A DNA stretch of 64,000 nucleotides from Flavimaricola marinus. Its GTDB lineage: Bacteria; Pseudomonadota; Alphaproteobacteria; Rhodobacterales; Rhodobacteraceae. The stretch is from assembly GCF_900184895.1 (NCBI RefSeq), contig NZ_FXZK01000002.1, positions 310,001 through 374,000 on the forward strand. Direction: 5' to 3'. The translations under genes were made by a program, and so were the position numbers. The number at the start of each line of letters is the position of its first letter. The stretch's first letter is position 1. Shown here one piece after another: positions 53,670 to 63,578 of the stretch. The notes under the pieces were generated by a model, which was not told where the DNA came from, did not search any database, and saw nothing but the letters and a program-made list of their open reading frames with translations.

Positions 53670-54480
53670 CGGGCCAAAGCCCTCGGAGCTGACCACCGCC
53701 GTGACCAACCAGTTGCGGGCCATGACCGGCGGCGAGCCCTCCGTCCGGACCCTGACCCAATCGCTGCGGCTTCTGGCCAAATGGCGGTCGCAGGTGATCG
53801 CCAACACCCTGCGCAAACGTGACGCGCCGATCGTCGGGCACGGGCCCTTTACCGGGATGATCTACGACACGCGCGCCTCCGAGGGGGGCTATGTGCCGCG
53901 CCGGCTCGGCTGCTACGAGGCGTCGCTCGCACCGGTGATCGAAGAGATCGTCGCACGAGACTATCCGCTGATCCTCGATATCGGGGCGGCCGAGGGATAC
54001 TACGCCATCGGGCTGGCGCTGCGAATGCCCAAGGCGCGGATCATCGCGCGGGACAGCGACCCGAAAGCGCGTGCGCTCTGTGCCGATCTGGCCGCGGCCA
54101 ACGGGGTCGCCGACCGGATCGAGATCGGGGCCGAGATCGACCACGGCGGGCTCTCGGTTCTGGGCACCGGGCGGAGCCTCGTGCTCTGCGACATCGAGGG
54201 CGGCGAAGACGCCCTGCTCGATCCCGCCGCCGCCCCGGATCTGGCCAGCGCCGACATTCTGGTCGAGGTGCACGATTCAATGGTGCCCAATTTGTCATCA
54301 CGGCTGAGCGAACGGTTCGCAGCGACGCACCATGTCACCCGGATCGACCGGGCGCTGGACAGCGCCGCCCTGCCCGACTGGGCCGAGGAATTGTCCGACC
54401 TCGACCGGCTTCTGATGCTCTGGGAATGGCGGGCCGGGCCGACGCCATGGCTTTGGATGCAAAGCCTAAAACACCGCTAA
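53662..54480 (+). CDS. SAM-dependent methyltransferase (FkbM-like)
   Basis: A 272-residue protein. The SAM loop LILDIGAAEGYYAIG is near residue 97, the acidic end of strand 2 near IIARDSDPKA, and strand 4 is LVLCDIEGGED, a hallmark of FkbM-type methyltransferases. The first ~90 residues form a helical lead. It overlaps the HD hydrolase gene by 8 nt and ends the row of genes. Substrate unknown. Confidence 0.75.
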   Translation: MPDGPKPSELTTAVTNQLRAMTGGEPSVRTLTQSLRLLAKWRSQVIANTLRKRDAPIVGHGPFTGMIYDTRASEGGYVPRRLGCYEASLAPVIEEIVARDYPLILDIGAAEGYYAIGLALRMPKARIIARDSDPKARALCADLAAANGVADRIEIGAEIDHGGLSVLGTGRSLVLCDIEGGEDALLDPAAAPDLASADILVEVHDSMVPNLSSRLSERFAATHHVTRIDRALDSAALPDWAEELSDLDRLLMLWEWRAGPTPWLWMQSLKHR

Positions 54481-54666
54481 CGCCGCGCCCCTGGTGGTAA
54501 CGGCAAGGCCCCGGCACAAATGCCGAAAACGACACCGACGCAATACCGACGGGAGACCGACGTCATACCGCAGCGCGATTTCGGTCAAATTGGGCCTGTT
54601 AACGGCGCAGTCTCTGTGATGAGCTAAAAGCCGACTAGCCACATCCGGGATCGGCTCGGGCAAATT

Positions 54667-54682
54667 GTATACGACTGTATAC
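54667..54682. promoter_or_regulatory. Repeated GTATAC elements upstream of icd
   Basis: GTATAC (54667-54672) and GTATAC (54677-54682), each palindromic, are separated by 4 nt in the AT-rich part of the 273-bp gap before icd. They are 72-87 nt upstream of the icd ATG. They could be an operator (GntR-family sites often carry GTATAC) or part of the promoter -10 area. Confidence 0.4.
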
Positions 54683-54753
54683 TGCCCTTCACAGTCCCGG
54701 ATTTTTGCGCTATGCGACACGCAGATTTACCATCGCCAAGAGAGGCCGGACAC

Positions 54754-55962
54754 ATGACCAAGATCAAGGTTGAAAACCCCATCGTCGAACTCGACGGCGA
54801 CGAAATGACCCGCATCATATGGGATTTCATCAAGCAGAAGCTGATCCTGCCCTATCTGGACATTGACCTGAAATATTACGATCTGGGCATCGAAACCCGC
54901 GACGAAACCGACGATCAGATCACCGTCGACGCCGCCCATGCGATCCAGAAATACGGTGTCGGCGTCAAATGCGCGACGATCACTCCCGATGAGGCGCGGG
55001 TCGAGGAATTCGGGCTCAAGCAGATGTGGCGCAGCCCCAACGGGACGATCCGCAACATCCTGGGTGGCGTCATCTTCCGCGAGCCGATCATCTGCAAGAA
55101 CGTGCCCCGCCTCGTGCCCGGCTGGACCCAGCCGATCGTCGTCGGACGGCACGCTTTCGGTGATCAGTATCGCGCCACCGATTTCCGTTTTCCGGGCAAG
55201 GGCACGGTCACGATCAAGTTCGTCGGCGAAGATGGCGAAGTGATAGAACGCGAGGTATTTCAAGCACCTGGCGCCGGTGTGACGATGGCGATGTACAACC
55301 TCGACCAGTCGATCATCGACTTTGCCCGCGCCTCGATGAACTACGGTCTGGTCAAGGGCTGGCCGGTCTACCTCTCCACGAAAAACACCATCCTCAAGGC
55401 CTATGACGGCCGCTTCAAGGACCTGTTCCAGAAGGTCTACGAGGAAGAATTCGAAGAGCAGTTCAAGAAGGCCGGCATCTACTACGAACACCGGCTGATC
55501 GACGACATGGTGGCCTCTGCGATGAAATGGTCGGGCGGCTACGTCTGGGCCTGCAAGAACTACGACGGCGACGTGCAGTCCGACACGGTCGCGCAGGGCT
55601 TTGGCTCGCTCGGCCTGATGACCTCCGTGCTGATGTCGCCCGATGGCAAGATCGTCGAGGCCGAGGCCGCCCACGGCACCGTCACCCGGCACTATCGCCA
55701 GCACCAGAAGGGCGAAGCCACCTCGACCAACTCGATCGCCTCGATCTACGCATGGAGCGGCGGCCTCAAGCATCGCGCCAAGCTCGACGGCAACGAGCAG
55801 CTGGCCAAGTTCGCCGCCACCCTCGAAAAGGTCACCGTGCAGACCGTCGAGGACGGCTTCATGACCAAGGATCTGGCGCTGCTGGTCGGCCCGGATCAAA
55901 GCTGGCTGACCACGATGGGGTATCTCGAAAAGGTCGACGAATACCTCAACAAAGCCATGTAA
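54754..55962 (+). CDS. icd: Isocitrate dehydrogenase (NADP)
   Basis: A 402-residue homodimeric NADP-dependent isocitrate dehydrogenase of the eukaryote-like type found in alphaproteobacteria. It makes 2-oxoglutarate and NADPH in the TCA cycle. The substrate loop [13 protein letters not shown] is at about 95-107. Metal-binding Asp are in DDMVASA and [15 protein letters not shown]. The NADP segment HGTVTRHYR follows. GAGAGG precedes the ATG at 54754. Confidence 0.96.
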   Translation: MTKIKVENPIVELDGDEMTRIIWDFIKQKLILPYLDIDLKYYDLGIETRDETDDQITVDAAHAIQKYGVGVKCATITPDEARVEEFGLKQMWRSPNGTIRNILGGVIFREPIICKNVPRLVPGWTQPIVVGRHAFGDQYRATDFRFPGKGTVTIKFVGEDGEVIEREVFQAPGAGVTMAMYNLDQSIIDFARASMNYGLVKGWPVYLSTKNTILKAYDGRFKDLFQKVYEEEFEEQFKKAGIYYEHRLIDDMVASAMKWSGGYVWACKNYDGDVQSDTVAQGFGSLGLMTSVLMSPDGKIVEAEAAHGTVTRHYRQHQKGEATSTNSIASIYAWSGGLKHRAKLDGNEQLAKFAATLEKVTVQTVEDGFMTKDLALLVGPDQSWLTTMGYLEKVDEYLNKAM

Positions 55963-55985
55963 GGCACTGCTTTGCCATCGTTCCT

Positions 55986-56015
55986 GAGCCGCCCTGACGG
56001 GGCGGCTCTTCGCTT
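55986..56015 (+). terminator. Rho-independent terminator after icd
   Basis: Stem GAGCCGCCC (55986-55994) and GGGCGGCTC (56000-56008), 5-nt loop, followed by a T-rich TTCGCTTTT tail. Confidence 0.8.
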
Positions 56016-56064
56016 TTCGCGCGGCGTGATTGATCTGCCTTCGCGACCAAGACAGTAATCAGCC

Positions 56065-56679
56065 ATGCAAACGCCCTCTGCCCCCAAAATCAAACACTCG
56101 GTTCTCGAGGATGTCCAAGGGCTCGCCCTCGGCATCTTCCTTTGCGGGCTGGGGATGCACTTTCTGACGAATGCGGGCCTGATCACAGGACAAACCGCGG
56201 GGCTGGCGGTCATCGCCTCCTATCTCACCGGATGGTCCTTCGGCGTGATGTTCTTCGTCATCAACCTGCCGTTTTACATTCTGGCCTATGTGCGTCTGGG
56301 GCCGATATTCACGATCAAATCGCTGATCTCGGTGACCGGCCTGTCCCTGGTCACCGAATTGCTGCCTTATGGCTTTACCATCGACCATCTCGAACCGTGG
56401 ATGGCGGCGCTGATCGCCGGAGCACTCATCGGCCCCGGCCTGCTGGCGATGTTTCGCCATAACGGTTCTCTTGGCGGTTTCGGGGTGCTCGCCCTCATCG
56501 TTCAGGACCGTTTCAGCTTCAAGGCAGGCTATGTGCAGCTCATCGCGGACGCTCTGATCTTCGCCGGATCTTTATTTTTGTTTCCGGCAAAAATAGTTGG
56601 CTGGTCGCTTTTGGGGGCCGTCATTCTGAATTTGATCATCACCGTCAATCACCGCCGCGACAGATACATCGCCACCTGA
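56065..56679 (+). CDS. YitT-family membrane protein
   Basis: A 204-residue inner-membrane protein with five to six hydrophobic helices. The pattern GLALGIFLCGLGMHFLTNAGLITGQTAG matches the start of YitT/YczE-type transporter-like proteins of unknown substrate. It is a single gene with 102 nt to icd and 224 nt to the next gene. Confidence 0.8.
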   Translation: MQTPSAPKIKHSVLEDVQGLALGIFLCGLGMHFLTNAGLITGQTAGLAVIASYLTGWSFGVMFFVINLPFYILAYVRLGPIFTIKSLISVTGLSLVTELLPYGFTIDHLEPWMAALIAGALIGPGLLAMFRHNGSLGGFGVLALIVQDRFSFKAGYVQLIADALIFAGSLFLFPAKIVGWSLLGAVILNLIITVNHRRDRYIAT

Positions 56680-56903
56680 TTCTCTCGCTCGGTCCCGCTT
56701 GGGAAATACGAAGCTTTTTCATGGTGTTAGAGCGCAATAGCCTGATAGCACCGTGAAATTGCCGCCAATCCGCCGAAAAACACGCGAAATGGCCCGGACC
56801 CGGGGCAAGACCCTCCTCCACCAACCGCCGAGATGCACCTTCTCCGCGCTTCGATTCTGGCCTACGGTCGCCGAGCCACCGGCACAATCACAGGTATTTC
56901 ACA

Positions 56904-57233
56904 ATGATCTACGTCACACTCATCTGCGCCGTCATCGCGGAAACCATCGGAACATCAGCACTTTACGCCAGCCAGCAATTCACAAAGCCGCTTCCGGCGG
57001 TGCTGACGGTGATCGCCTATGCCATCTCGTTCTACATGCTGTCGCTGACGCTCAAGACGCTGCCGGTCGGCATCATGTATGCGATGTGGTCAGGTCTCGG
57101 GATCGCGTTAATCGCGCTGATCGGCTATATCGTCTATGGTCAGAAACTCGATTGGCCGGCGATCCTCGGCATCACCCTGATCCTCGCCGGCATCATCGTG
57201 ATAAACCTGTTTTCAACAACCGCACGGCATTAA
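56904..57233 (+). CDS. Small multidrug resistance (SMR) transporter
   Basis: A 109-residue four-helix membrane protein of the EmrE/QacE group. The essential membrane Glu is E13 (AETIGTSAL), and the GxxYAxWSGLG motif (GIMYAMWSGLG) is present, followed by the GYIVYGQKLDW hinge. It may export cationic compounds, guanidinium or polyamines. It is a single gene 69 nt before typA; the 224-bp region before it (56680-56903) shows nothing recognisable. Confidence 0.9.
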   Translation: MIYVTLICAVIAETIGTSALYASQQFTKPLPAVLTVIAYAISFYMLSLTLKTLPVGIMYAMWSGLGIALIALIGYIVYGQKLDWPAILGITLILAGIIVINLFSTTARH

Positions 57234-57302
57234 CGGGCTTTCCCCTAGCCTTTTCTGCAGATGCACGGTAAGGGCCGGACAACTCCGAAAAAGGCATCAC
57301 CC

Positions 57303-59123
57303 ATGGATATCCGCAATATCGCGATCATCGCGCACGTTGACCACGGCAAAACCACGCTCGTGGACGAACTTCTGAAACAGTCCGGCACCTACCGCGACAA
57401 CCAAGCCACGACCGAACGGGCCATGGACAGCAACGATATCGAGCGTGAGCGCGGTATCACGATCCTGGCGAAATGCACGAGCGTCGAGCATGTCGGCATC
57501 CGCATCAACATCGTCGACACCCCCGGCCACGCCGATTTCGGCGGCGAGGTCGAGCGCATTCTCTCGATGGTCGATGGCGTCGTCTTGTTGGTCGACGCCG
57601 CCGAAGGCCCGATGCCACAAACCAAATTCGTCACGTCGAAAGCACTCGCCCTTGGTCTCAAGCCAATCGTTGTCCTGAACAAGGTCGACAAGGCCGATGC
57701 CGAGCCCGATCGCGCCCTCGACGAGTGTTTCGACCTGTTCGCCAACCTGGACGCCACCGATGAACAGCTTGATTTCCCTCATCTTTACGCATCGGGTCGC
57801 GCAGGTTGGGCGGATACCGAATTGGACGGACCGCGCAAGAATCTCGACGCGCTCTTCGATCTGATCATCGCCCATGTCGAGCCGCCCAAGCAGCAGGAAC
57901 ACAAGACCGAACCCTTCAGGATGCTCGCCACGACCCTGTCGTCCGACCCGTTCATGGGCCGCGTTCTGACCGGCCGCGTCGAATCCGGCACCCTGAAGGC
58001 GGGTGAGACGATCAAGGCTCTGTCCCGCAAGGGCGACAAGATCGAGCAATTCCGCGTCTCGAAAATTCTGGCGTTCCGCGGCCTGGGTCAGCAGGCAATC
58101 GATCTGGCCGAAGCCGGCGATATCGTGACCATCGCGGGCATGACCAAGGCGACCGTGGCCGATACGCTTTGCGACCTGTCGGTCGACGAGGCGATCCCCT
58201 CGCAGCCGATCGATCCGCCGACCATCACCGTCACCTTCGGCATCAACGATTCTCCCTTGGCGGGTCGCGACGGCAAGAAGGTGCAATCGCGCGTCATCCG
58301 CGAGCGGCTTCTCAAAGAAGCTGAATCCAACGTCGCCATAAAGATCGCCGACACCCCCGGTGGCGAGGCCTTCGAGGTTTCGGGCCGTGGCGAGCTTCAG
58401 ATGGGCGTGTTGATCGAAAACATGCGCCGTGAAGGCTTCGAGCTGTCGATTTCGCGTCCGCAGGTCATCTTCAAAGACGAGGACGGCGTCCGCATGGAGC
58501 CGGTCGAGGAAGTCACCGTCGATGTCGATGACGAATATACCGGCGCGGTCGTCGAAAAGCTGACCGGGCCTCGCAAAGGCGACCTGGTCGAGATGAAGCC
58601 CGCCGGTGCCGGCAAGACCCGGATCATCGCGCATGTCCCGTCGCGCGGCCTCATCGGCTATCACGGCGAATTCCTGACCGACACGCGCGGTTCGGGCGTT
58701 TTGAACCGCATCTTCCACGGCTGGACAGCCCACCGAGGCCCGATTCAGGGTCGTCGTCAGGGCGTACTTGTTTCCATGGGCTCCGGGACTGCCGTCGCCT
58801 ATTCCCTGTGGAAGCTCGAAGATCGCGGCAAGATGTTTGTCGTGCCCCAAGATGCCGTCTACGAGGGCATGATCATTGGTGAGCACAGCCGTGAGAACGA
58901 CCTTGAAGTGAACCCGCTCAAGGGCAAGCAACTGACCAACGTTCGCGCCTCGGGCACCGACGAAGCCGTTCGCCTGACGACGCCCGTGATCATGTCGCTG
59001 GAGCAGGCCATCGCCTATATCGATGACGATGAGTTGGTGGAAGTGACGCCGAATTCGATCCGGCTGCGCAAACGCTATCTCGACCCGCACGAGCGCAAGC
59101 GCCAATCCCGTGCGGCCAGCTAG
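57303..59123 (+). CDS. typA: Ribosome-associated GTPase TypA/BipA
   Basis: A 606-residue translational GTPase that assists 50S assembly at low temperature or stress. G-motifs: AHVDHGKTT (G1), the switch-I RGITILAKCT, DTPGHADFGG (G3), NKVD (G4). Domain II and EF-G-like domains III/V follow, ending in the TypA-specific C-terminal domain with a basic tail ERKRQSRAAS. The ATG at 57303 is preferred over 57261. A terminator follows. Confidence 0.96.
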   Translation: MDIRNIAIIAHVDHGKTTLVDELLKQSGTYRDNQATTERAMDSNDIERERGITILAKCTSVEHVGIRINIVDTPGHADFGGEVERILSMVDGVVLLVDAAEGPMPQTKFVTSKALALGLKPIVVLNKVDKADAEPDRALDECFDLFANLDATDEQLDFPHLYASGRAGWADTELDGPRKNLDALFDLIIAHVEPPKQQEHKTEPFRMLATTLSSDPFMGRVLTGRVESGTLKAGETIKALSRKGDKIEQFRVSKILAFRGLGQQAIDLAEAGDIVTIAGMTKATVADTLCDLSVDEAIPSQPIDPPTITVTFGINDSPLAGRDGKKVQSRVIRERLLKEAESNVAIKIADTPGGEAFEVSGRGELQMGVLIENMRREGFELSISRPQVIFKDEDGVRMEPVEEVTVDVDDEYTGAVVEKLTGPRKGDLVEMKPAGAGKTRIIAHVPSRGLIGYHGEFLTDTRGSGVLNRIFHGWTAHRGPIQGRRQGVLVSMGSGTAVAYSLWKLEDRGKMFVVPQDAVYEGMIIGEHSRENDLEVNPLKGKQLTNVRASGTDEAVRLTTPVIMSLEQAIAYIDDDELVEVTPNSIRLRKRYLDPHERKRQSRAAS

Positions 59124-59142
59124 GGCCTTGGAATAATACAGA

Positions 59143-59176
59143 AACGCCGGGGCAAGACCCCGGCGTTTTTGGTTTT
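59143..59176. terminator. Bidirectional terminator between typA and a DUF1330 gene
   Basis: Perfect 11-bp stem AAACGCCGGGG (59143-59153) and CCCCGGCGTTT (59159-59169), loop CAAGA, then T-rich TTTTTGGTTTTT. It ends typA and, on the minus strand, the alaS/DUF1330 transcript. Confidence 0.9.
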
Positions 59177-59214
59177 TATCCCAATGCCGGCGGCGCCGAT
59201 CAGAGCGGCCGAAC

Positions 59215-59505
59215 CTAGGGCTCGAACTCTTCTACGATGACAAGATCGCGCTCGGACGCGCCTTTGGCATAGCTGAGGGCATCTTGATACGCGTCGGAAT
59301 AATAGCAGTCGTGTGCCGCCTGCAGGCTGGGGAAACGAGCCACGACATTGCGTGGTCGATCCCGGCCCTCAAGCTGCTCATAAGCGCCACCACGCGCGAT
59401 GAAATAGCCGCCATGGTCGTTGATCGCGACCGTGGCCCGCTTGGCATATTCTCCATAGGCCGCCTCGTCGGTGACCAGCACGTTGGCAATCCACAATGCG
59501 CTCAT
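59215..59505 (-). CDS. DUF1330 family protein
   Basis: A 96-residue small protein of the DUF1330 (dimeric alpha-beta barrel-like) family. Typical segments are GGYFIARGG, RNVVARFPSLQAAHDCYYSDAYQ and the acidic end IVEEFEP. Function unknown. GGAGG precedes the ATG at 59505 and lies in the 3' end of alaS, whose stop is one nt upstream, so the two genes are co-transcribed. Confidence 0.88.
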   Translation of the reverse strand: MSALWIANVLVTDEAAYGEYAKRATVAINDHGGYFIARGGAYEQLEGRDRPRNVVARFPSLQAAHDCYYSDAYQDALSYAKGASERDLVIVEEFEP

Positions 59506-59506
59506 G

Positions 59507-62164
59507 TTATCCTCCGATGACGGCTTCTGCCGCCTTGATCGCAGCCTCTGCATTATCGGCCGAGGCGCCGCCGCCTTGCGCCATGTCGGGCCGTCCGCCA
59601 CCACCTTTGCCGCCAAGCTCCGCGACCGCGGCGCGCAAGATATCGACGGCAGAGAGAGAGCCGGTGAGGTCACTGGTCACGCCCGCCGCAATTGCCGCCT
59701 TGCCGCCGGTGTCCGCAATCAAGAGGACGGCTCCCGATCCGATCTGGGCTTTCATCTCGTCGACGAGGGCAGGCAGATCTTTGCCGGTCACGCCGCTCAG
59801 GACCTGAGACTTGAAGGCGATCCCATTGATCTGCTTGGCCGGTTCCTCGGCCTTGGCACCACCCGACATCGCCAGATCACGCCGAAGCTGCGCCACCTCG
59901 TTGGCCAATGCCTTACGTTCTTCCATCAGGCTCCGCACACGTTCCACGACCTCGCCGCCCTGCGCCTTGAGCAGGCTCGCCACTTCCGCCAGGCGCTTGT
60001 CCTGACCGGAGAGGTAGTCCAGCGCCGCCTGCCCCGTTAGAGCCTCGATCCGACGCACACCGGCACTGGACGCGCTGTCGCCGAGGGTGACGAAAGCGCC
60101 GATGTCACCGGTTTGACGCACGTGGGTGCCGCCGCACAGTTCAAGGCTATAGGTCTTGCCGTCCGCGCCTTTGCCTGAACCGTCGAGCACGCCCATGGAG
60201 ACCACGCGGACCTCATCACCGTATTTCTCGCCAAACAGGGCCTGAGCGCCGATCTCGCGGGCATCATCCGGTGTCATGATCCGGGTTTCCACCGGGGCGT
60301 TCTGCCGGATCATCGCATTCACTTCGGCCTCGATACCGGCCAGTTCCTCTGCGGTGATGGCCTTTCCGTGGCTGAAATCGAAGCGCAGCCGATCGGGCGC
60401 ATTCAGAGAGCCGCGTTGCGCGACGTGATCACCCAAGGCAGAGCGTAGCGCCTCATGCAGCAGGTGCGTGGCCGAGTGATTGGCCCGAATATCGGTGCGG
60501 CGGGCATGATCGACCCTCAGCTCGGCGCCCTGACCGGCCTTGATTTCCCCATCGCTGACTTCGGCGAAGTGGATGAAGAGACCAGCGGTCTTGCGCGTGT
60601 CTGTGATCGTCGCTTTGCCGGTGGATGTCTCCAGCACGCCGGTGTCACCGACCTGACCACCCGATTCCGCATAGAACGGGGTCTGGTTCAGGATGATCTG
60701 GACCTTGTCTCCCTTGGCGGCCGTGGGCTGGGTGCTTCCGTCAGAAGCAACCATCGCGAGAACCTCGCCCTCGGCGACTTCGGTGTCATACCCGAGAAAT
60801 TCCGTCACACCATGCGCGTCTGCAAGATCGAACCAGACGCTTGCGTCTGCCGTCTCGCCGGTTCCGGCCCAAGCGGCACGAGCCTTGGCCTTCTGCTCCG
60901 CCATCGCAGCATCAAAGCCTTCGGCATCGACGGAGCGGCCCTTCTCACGCAAGGCATCCTGGGTCAGGTCCAATGGAAAGCCATAGGTGTCATAGAGCTT
61001 GAAAGCCGTCGCGCCGGGCAGTTCGGCGGCTTCGGGCAGTGCGGCAAGCTCCTCGTCCAGCAGCTTGAGACCGCGGTCCAAGGTCTGCTTGAAGCGGGTC
61101 TCCTCGGCCAGCAGGGTCTCTTCGATCTGGCGGCGGCCTTGCCCCAGTTCGGGATAGGCTCCGCCCATCTGCTTGATAAGTTCAGGCACCAACCGGTGCA
61201 TCACCGGGTCTTTTGCTCCCAGCAAGTGCGCATGCCGCATGGCGCGGCGCATGATCCGGCGCAGAACATATCCACGCCCCTCGTTCGATGGCAGAACGCC
61301 TTCGGCGATCAGGAAGGACGACGTCCGCAAATGATCGGCCATCACCCGCAGGTGGGCCAGGGAGGCGTCGTCGGTATCACGGTTCGTCGCATTGGCCGCC
61401 GATTCCACGAGAGCCTTTAGCAGATCGGTTTCGAACACACTGTTCGTGCCCTGCATCAAGGAGGCAAACCGCTCCAGCCCCATGCCGGTGTCAATGGACT
61501 GATTGTCGAGCGGACGCATCGTGCCGTCTGCAAACTGCTCGTTCTGCATGAAGACGACGTTCCAGATCTCGATGAAACGATCGCCGTCTTCTTCTGGGCT
61601 GCCCGGCGGTCCACCCCAGATATGATCTCCGTGGTCATAGAAGATCTCGGTGCAGGGGCCACAGGGGCCGGTTGGCCCCATCCGCCAGAAATTGTCGTCC
61701 GTCGCAATTCGGATGATACGGCTGTCGGGCACCCCGATCTTGCCCCAGATCGCTGCGGCCTCGTCATCGGTGTGATAGACCGTGACGTGGAGGCGTTCCT
61801 TGTCGAGCCCGAAGTCCTTGGTCAGCAGTTCCCATGCAAAAGGGATCGCTTCTTCCTTGAAGTAGTCTCCGAAGGAAAAGTTGCCCAACATCTCGAAGAA
61901 CGTGAGGTGGCGTGCCGTATAGCCGACGTTGTCGAGGTCGTTGTGCTTGCCGCCCGCCCGAACACATTTCTGCGCCGTCGTCGCACGGGTGTAGTCGCGC
62001 TGTTCGACACCTGTGAACAGGTTCTTGAACTGCACCATACCCGAATTGGCAAACATCAGGGTCGGGTCGTTGCGCGGCACCAAGGGCGAGGAGGCAACAA
62101 CTTCATGTCCTTGACGCGCAAAGAAATCGAGGAATGTGGATCGGATGTCAGAGAGCGATGTCAT
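59507..62164 (-). CDS. alaS: Alanyl-tRNA synthetase
   Basis: An 885-residue class II synthetase that charges tRNA-Ala. The N-terminal catalytic domain contains the motif-2 [18 protein letters not shown]. The editing domain has [11 protein letters not shown] and the C-terminal CGGTHV zinc motif. The C-terminal oligomerisation part follows (Gly-rich [16 protein letters not shown] near the end). The ATG at 62164 is preferred over upstream frame extensions. It is 136 nt downstream of recA on the same strand, separated by a terminator. Confidence 0.97.
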   Translation of the reverse strand: MTSLSDIRSTFLDFFARQGHEVVASSPLVPRNDPTLMFANSGMVQFKNLFTGVEQRDYTRATTAQKCVRAGGKHNDLDNVGYTARHLTFFEMLGNFSFGDYFKEEAIPFAWELLTKDFGLDKERLHVTVYHTDDEAAAIWGKIGVPDSRIIRIATDDNFWRMGPTGPCGPCTEIFYDHGDHIWGGPPGSPEEDGDRFIEIWNVVFMQNEQFADGTMRPLDNQSIDTGMGLERFASLMQGTNSVFETDLLKALVESAANATNRDTDDASLAHLRVMADHLRTSSFLIAEGVLPSNEGRGYVLRRIMRRAMRHAHLLGAKDPVMHRLVPELIKQMGGAYPELGQGRRQIEETLLAEETRFKQTLDRGLKLLDEELAALPEAAELPGATAFKLYDTYGFPLDLTQDALREKGRSVDAEGFDAAMAEQKAKARAAWAGTGETADASVWFDLADAHGVTEFLGYDTEVAEGEVLAMVASDGSTQPTAAKGDKVQIILNQTPFYAESGGQVGDTGVLETSTGKATITDTRKTAGLFIHFAEVSDGEIKAGQGAELRVDHARRTDIRANHSATHLLHEALRSALGDHVAQRGSLNAPDRLRFDFSHGKAITAEELAGIEAEVNAMIRQNAPVETRIMTPDDAREIGAQALFGEKYGDEVRVVSMGVLDGSGKGADGKTYSLELCGGTHVRQTGDIGAFVTLGDSASSAGVRRIEALTGQAALDYLSGQDKRLAEVASLLKAQGGEVVERVRSLMEERKALANEVAQLRRDLAMSGGAKAEEPAKQINGIAFKSQVLSGVTGKDLPALVDEMKAQIGSGAVLLIADTGGKAAIAAGVTSDLTGSLSAVDILRAAVAELGGKGGGGRPDMAQGGGASADNAEAAIKAAEAVIGG

Positions 62165-62243
62165 GATCGTCTTTCGGGCTGAAATTTGCGGCTCGCGAGG
62201 AATACCGCCCACCCGCCGCACTGTCCACCGCCAAGAGCATAGC

Positions 62244-62276
62244 AAAAAGGGCACCCGCTGCCGGATGCCCCTTTCT
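62244..62276 (-). terminator. Terminator after recA
   Basis: On the minus strand AAAGGGGCATCC pairs with GGGTGCCCTTT (one bulge) and is followed by a T-run. It lies 25-57 nt beyond the recA stop and separates recA from alaS. Confidence 0.75.
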
Positions 62277-62300
62277 TCATTTCAATCCGATGGTCGAGAT

Positions 62301-63383
62301 CTACTCGACCATGGCGTCATCTTCGTCGAGTTCGCCACCGGGCAGCGCCAAATCGAAATCCAGACCGTGCGAGGCTCTGATCTTGTCTTCGATCTCGATT
62401 GCCATCGCTTCGTGCTCACGCAGGAAGGTCTTGGCGTTTTCACGACCTTGCCCAATCCGCTCGTCTCCATAGGAGAACCATGCGCCAGCCTTGTCGACCA
62501 CGCCGGCCTTCACCCCCAGATCCAGCAGCTCACCCATCTTGGAGATGCCTTCTCCATACATGATGTCAAACTCGACCTGCTTGAATGGCGGTGCGACCTT
62601 GTTCTTGACCACCTTGACCCTGGTCGTGTTGCCCACGACCTCGTCGCGATCCTTGACCGAGCCGATCCGACGGATATCCAGACGCACGGAAGCATAGAAT
62701 TTCAGGGCATTGCCGCCTGTCGTTGTCTCCGGGCTGCCGAACATCACGCCGATTTTCATCCGGATCTGATTGATGAAGATGACCATGCAGCCAGACCGGC
62801 TGATAGAGCCGGTCAGCTTGCGCATGGCCTGAGACATCAGCCGGGCGTGAACGCCGACGCTGCTATCGCCCATGTCGCCTTCGAGCTCGGACTTTGGCGT
62901 CAGGGCGGCAACCGAATCGACGACGACGAGATTGACCGCGCCGGACCGGACCAAGGTATCCACGATCTCGAGCGCCTGCTCGCCGGTATCGGGCTGCGAA
63001 ATCAGCAGCTCGTCAAGGTTCACACCGAGTTTCTTGGCGTAGCTGGGGTCAAACGCGTGCTCGGCATCCACGAATGCGCAGACGCCGCCCTTCTTTTGCT
63101 CTTCCGCGATGGAATGCAGCGTGAGCGTCGTCTTGCCCGAGCTTTCCGGGCCGTAAATCTCGATGATTCTGCCCTTTGGAAGACCACCAATTCCGAGGGC
63201 GATGTCGAGGCCGAGGGATCCGGTCGACGTCGCTTCGATATCGGGCATCTGATTCTGCCCGCCGAGCTTCATGATAGAGCCTTTGCCGAACTGACGTTCG
63301 ATCTGAGCCAGCGCAGAATCAAGCGCCTTCTGTTTGTCTGCCTTGCGCTTGTCGTCCATTTTCAAAAGTTCTGCCGTTGCCAT
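62301..63383 (-). CDS. recA: Recombinase RecA
   Basis: A 360-residue RecA that forms filaments on single-stranded DNA for homologous recombination and for LexA self-cleavage in the SOS response. Walker A is GPESSGKTT, the Walker B strand is [10 protein letters not shown], and the loops L1/L2 ([19 protein letters not shown]) and the acidic tail are present. A LexA box lies about 52 nt upstream of the start. Confidence 0.97.
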   Translation of the reverse strand: MATAELLKMDDKRKADKQKALDSALAQIERQFGKGSIMKLGGQNQMPDIEATSTGSLGLDIALGIGGLPKGRIIEIYGPESSGKTTLTLHSIAEEQKKGGVCAFVDAEHAFDPSYAKKLGVNLDELLISQPDTGEQALEIVDTLVRSGAVNLVVVDSVAALTPKSELEGDMGDSSVGVHARLMSQAMRKLTGSISRSGCMVIFINQIRMKIGVMFGSPETTTGGNALKFYASVRLDIRRIGSVKDRDEVVGNTTRVKVVKNKVAPPFKQVEFDIMYGEGISKMGELLDLGVKAGVVDKAGAWFSYGDERIGQGRENAKTFLREHEAMAIEIEDKIRASHGLDFDLALPGGELDEDDAMVE

Positions 63384-63434
63384 GATTTCACATCCTTATT
63401 CCACACCCCTGACCGGGCGGCAATTGCTGCGTTT

Positions 63435-63449
63435 GTTCTTGTTTAGTTC
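63435..63449 (-). promoter_or_regulatory. LexA (SOS) box of recA
   Basis: GTTCTTGTTTAGTTC is an exact match to the alphaproteobacterial LexA site GTTC-N7-GTTC, 52 nt upstream of the recA ATG. A second, degenerate copy (GGAC-N7-GAAC on the plus strand, 63463-63477) lies 14 nt further from recA. Confidence 0.92.
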
Positions 63450-63578
63450 CCGCCATACATGAGGACAAAATAAGAACATTTCAAGCTAAATCTGCCAGAC
63501 CCACTTTTTATTCGGACTGGTTAAGGAGTAGTTTACGAGGACGCACATCGTGCACCAGAACCGTGGAAGGGCCGTAAA

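Noticed and set aside
57297..59105. Minus-strand open frame of 602 codons
   Set aside because: Antisense to typA, whose GTPase motifs are intact on the plus strand.
63521..63535. CtrA-like TTAA-N7-TTTA upstream of the sulfotransferase-like gene
   Set aside because: The second half-site deviates from the consensus and the local DNA is AT-rich, so chance is the simpler explanation.
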